Source: an uncultured Mailhella sp.
Lineage (GTDB): Bacteria > Desulfobacterota > Desulfovibrionia > Desulfovibrionales > Desulfovibrionaceae
Length of the DNA stretch: 8,346 nt
Assembly (NCBI GenBank): GCA_944324625.1
Contig: CALUWZ010000072.1
Span: 1 to 8,346, forward strand
Direction of reading: 5' to 3'
Shown here: piece by piece, positions 7,231 through 8,346 of the stretch
Layout: each line of letters begins with the position of its first letter
Position numbering within the stretch: position 1 is the stretch's first letter
The notes under the pieces: model-generated
Told to the model about the DNA's origin: nothing
Databases searched by the model: none
The model's input: the letters and a program-made list of their open reading frames with translations, nothing else
Position numbers and translations under genes: made by a program

Positions 7231-7255
7231 GGGTCTTTTTGGTTGGTTTGTAATT

Positions 7256-7263
7256 GGAGGAGG
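7256..7263 (+). promoter_or_regulatory. Strong ribosome binding site of dctQ
   Basis: GGAGGAGG lies four bases before ATG 7268. It is the strongest Shine-Dalgarno in the window and fixes that ATG as the start over the in-frame TTG at 7220, which would place the site inside the gene. Confidence 0.85.
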
Positions 7264-7267
7264 TTTC

Positions 7268-7819
7268 ATGTTTAAAAAAGCTGTAATGGCATTTATGGAC
7301 CACTTTGAAAGCTACTTGTGTCAATTTTTGTTAGTTTTCTTTGTAATTGTCATTTTTTTGCAGATTGTTCTCAGACAAATTAATATGTCTTTGAGCTGGA
7401 CGGAAGAAATTGCCCGTTTTGCGTTTATTTGGTTTATCCTTTTCGGTGCCTGCTACGCCACAAGGCTCTGTGCTTTGAACCGCGTTACCGTGCAGTTTAT
7501 GAAAGCGCCGCAGTGGGTGACCAATGCCTTTTTGTTCCTCGGCGACGTTATTTGGGTTATTTTCTCTCTTGTTATGGCGTATTACGGCTATCTTGCCGTT
7601 TTGGACCTGAGGGAATTTCCTTATTACACCCCTGCGCTTGACTGGGATTTGGGCTACGTTTATCTGGTGTTCCCCCTGAGCTTTACGCTTATGGCCATCC
7701 GCATCATTCAGGTTAACGTAATGAAGTATATCTTCAAGATTGAAATTGCCGACCCCGACCAAGAGGCTATGGAAGAAAGTAAGAAAGCTCTTAACGCAGA
7801 GGTGGAAGAAGAATGCTAG
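7268..7819 (+). CDS. dctQ: TRAP transporter small membrane subunit, DctQ family
   Basis: The small integral-membrane subunit of a tripartite ATP-independent periplasmic (TRAP) transporter, which imports C4-dicarboxylates or related organic acids driven by a Na+ gradient. The 183-aa protein has four hydrophobic segments, at about 17-36, 49-67, 86-106 and 126-146, as expected. The family signature SWTEEIARFAFIW (43-55) is intact. The C terminus (158-183) is charged and acidic (DPDQEAMEESKK, EVEEEC). It overlaps dctM by 7 bases, so the two are translationally coupled and form the membrane complex together. The gene name follows the family; the actual substrate (dicarboxylate, sulfonate, sugar acid or other) cannot be read from this subunit. 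Confidence 0.93.
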   Translation: MFKKAVMAFMDHFESYLCQFLLVFFVIVIFLQIVLRQINMSLSWTEEIARFAFIWFILFGACYATRLCALNRVTVQFMKAPQWVTNAFLFLGDVIWVIFSLVMAYYGYLAVLDLREFPYYTPALDWDLGYVYLVFPLSFTLMAIRIIQVNVMKYIFKIEIADPDQEAMEESKKALNAEVEEEC

Positions 7820-8346
7820 AAATGACTCCGGGTATGATTGGAGCGGTGCTTTTTTGCGTATTCTTTGCACTGCTTCTTATCGGCAGCCCCATCATGGTTG
7901 CCTTGGGTATTGCTACCATGTCCTGCTTCTTTTTGCTGGACATCAGCATCAGTATTATGATTGAAAAGGCTTTTGCCAACCTGACCGCGTTTCCGCTCAT
8001 GGCTTTGCCCTGCTTCGTTCTGGCAGGGGCGCTCATGGAGGCGGCGGGGATTTCAAAACGCCTTGTACATATTGCAGAAAATATTGTCGGACCTATTCCG
8101 GGCGGCCTTGCCATTTCCACGGCTCTTGCCTGCGTGTTTTTCGGCGCCATTTCCGGTTCCGGTCCCGCAACCACTGCCGCAGTCGGCATGCTTATGATTC
8201 CCGCCATGGCCTGCAGAGGCTATAATAAGGCGTATGCTGCTGCGACAACGGCTACCGCAGGCGGTATCGGGATTATTATTCCCCCCAGTATCCCTATGGT
8301 TATTTACGGCGTTACCGGTCAGCAAAGTATTGCAAAAATGTTCATG
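7813..8346 (+). CDS. dctM: TRAP transporter large permease subunit, DctM family, 3' end outside window
   Basis: The transport-channel subunit of the TRAP system, partner of the dctQ product in the inner membrane. The frame from ATG 7813 stays open to the right edge and gives the first 178 of a usual 425-440 residues. A GGTGGAAGAAG stretch just upstream, within dctQ, serves as ribosome site. Membrane helices and conserved family motifs appear in order: GSPIMVALG (24-32), FPLMALPCFVLAGALMEAAG (60-79), PGGLAISTALACVFFGAISG (96-115) continuing with SGPATTAAVG, then GYNKAYAAATTATAG (136-150) and IIIPPSIPMVIYG (154-166). No defect is seen. The missing periplasmic binding protein gene dctP may follow downstream. 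Confidence 0.94.
   Translation, partial: MLEMTPGMIGAVLFCVFFALLLIGSPIMVALGIATMSCFFLLDISISIMIEKAFANLTAFPLMALPCFVLAGALMEAAGISKRLVHIAENIVGPIPGGLAISTALACVFFGAISGSGPATTAAVGMLMIPAMACRGYNKAYAAATTATAGGIGIIIPPSIPMVIYGVTGQQSIAKMFM

Larger units (their letters stand above)
6717..7267. other. Divergent intergenic region, rlmN to dctQ
   Basis: This 551-base stretch holds no recognisable gene. The rlmN-proximal half (to about 6930) is very AT-rich with many A and T runs, including a perfect AT palindrome at 6802-6818 (A7-TAA-T7). A plus-strand promoter lies at 6930-6958, followed by the presumed dctQ leader, which has a GC-richer island at about 7100-7185. No tRNA, CRISPR or insertion-sequence signature was seen. 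The rlmN promoter should lie here on the minus strand; TATA-like boxes occur around 6750-6760 but no convincing -35 accompanies them. Confidence 0.7.

Noticed and set aside
7220..7267. TTG start giving DctQ 16 extra residues
   Set aside because: It would place the strong GGAGGAGG site inside the gene; ATG 7268 is four bases after that site.

Overview
The window comes from a bacterium of moderate GC content in coding DNA, with clearly AT-rich intergenic DNA. The combination of a TRAP-type C4-dicarboxylate transporter, a Cys-rich C_GCAxxG_C_C-family protein and a stand-alone BPL_N-type amidotransferase fits an anaerobic Desulfovibrionaceae-like member of the Desulfobacterota. That taxonomic guess is inference from gene content and was not tested by a search.

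Left end (1-800): the 3' part of a shikimate dehydrogenase gene (aroE) runs rightward into a strong intrinsic terminator at 771-797. The terminator can work in both directions and sits between convergent aroE and rsmB.

Middle (889-6716): five genes all lie on the minus strand. In transcription order they are rlmN (radical-SAM methylase of 23S rRNA A2503 and tRNA), a small C_GCAxxG_C_C-family putative redox protein, a BPL_N-domain glutamine-amidotransferase-like protein overlapping it by 4 bases (ATGA), fmt (methionyl-tRNA formyltransferase) and rsmB (16S rRNA m5C methyltransferase). Three of the five act in RNA modification or translation initiation. The other two form a translationally coupled pair of unknown role sitting between rlmN and fmt.

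Right end (6717-8346): about 550 bases of mostly AT-rich divergent intergenic DNA separate rlmN from a rightward TRAP transporter operon. This stretch holds a good sigma70-type promoter (6930-6958), a leader of about 300 nt with inverted repeats and a GC-richer island, and a very strong ribosome binding site before dctQ. The small (dctQ) and large (dctM) membrane subunits overlap by 7 bases, and dctM runs off the right edge. No periplasmic binding protein gene (dctP) is visible; if present it lies outside the window.

Most of the window is conserved housekeeping sequence. The parts deserving a second look are the amidotransferase/Cys-rich protein pair, the enlarged methyltransferase core of RsmB, and the structured leader of the TRAP operon. 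I do not see convincing evidence of a wholly new system.
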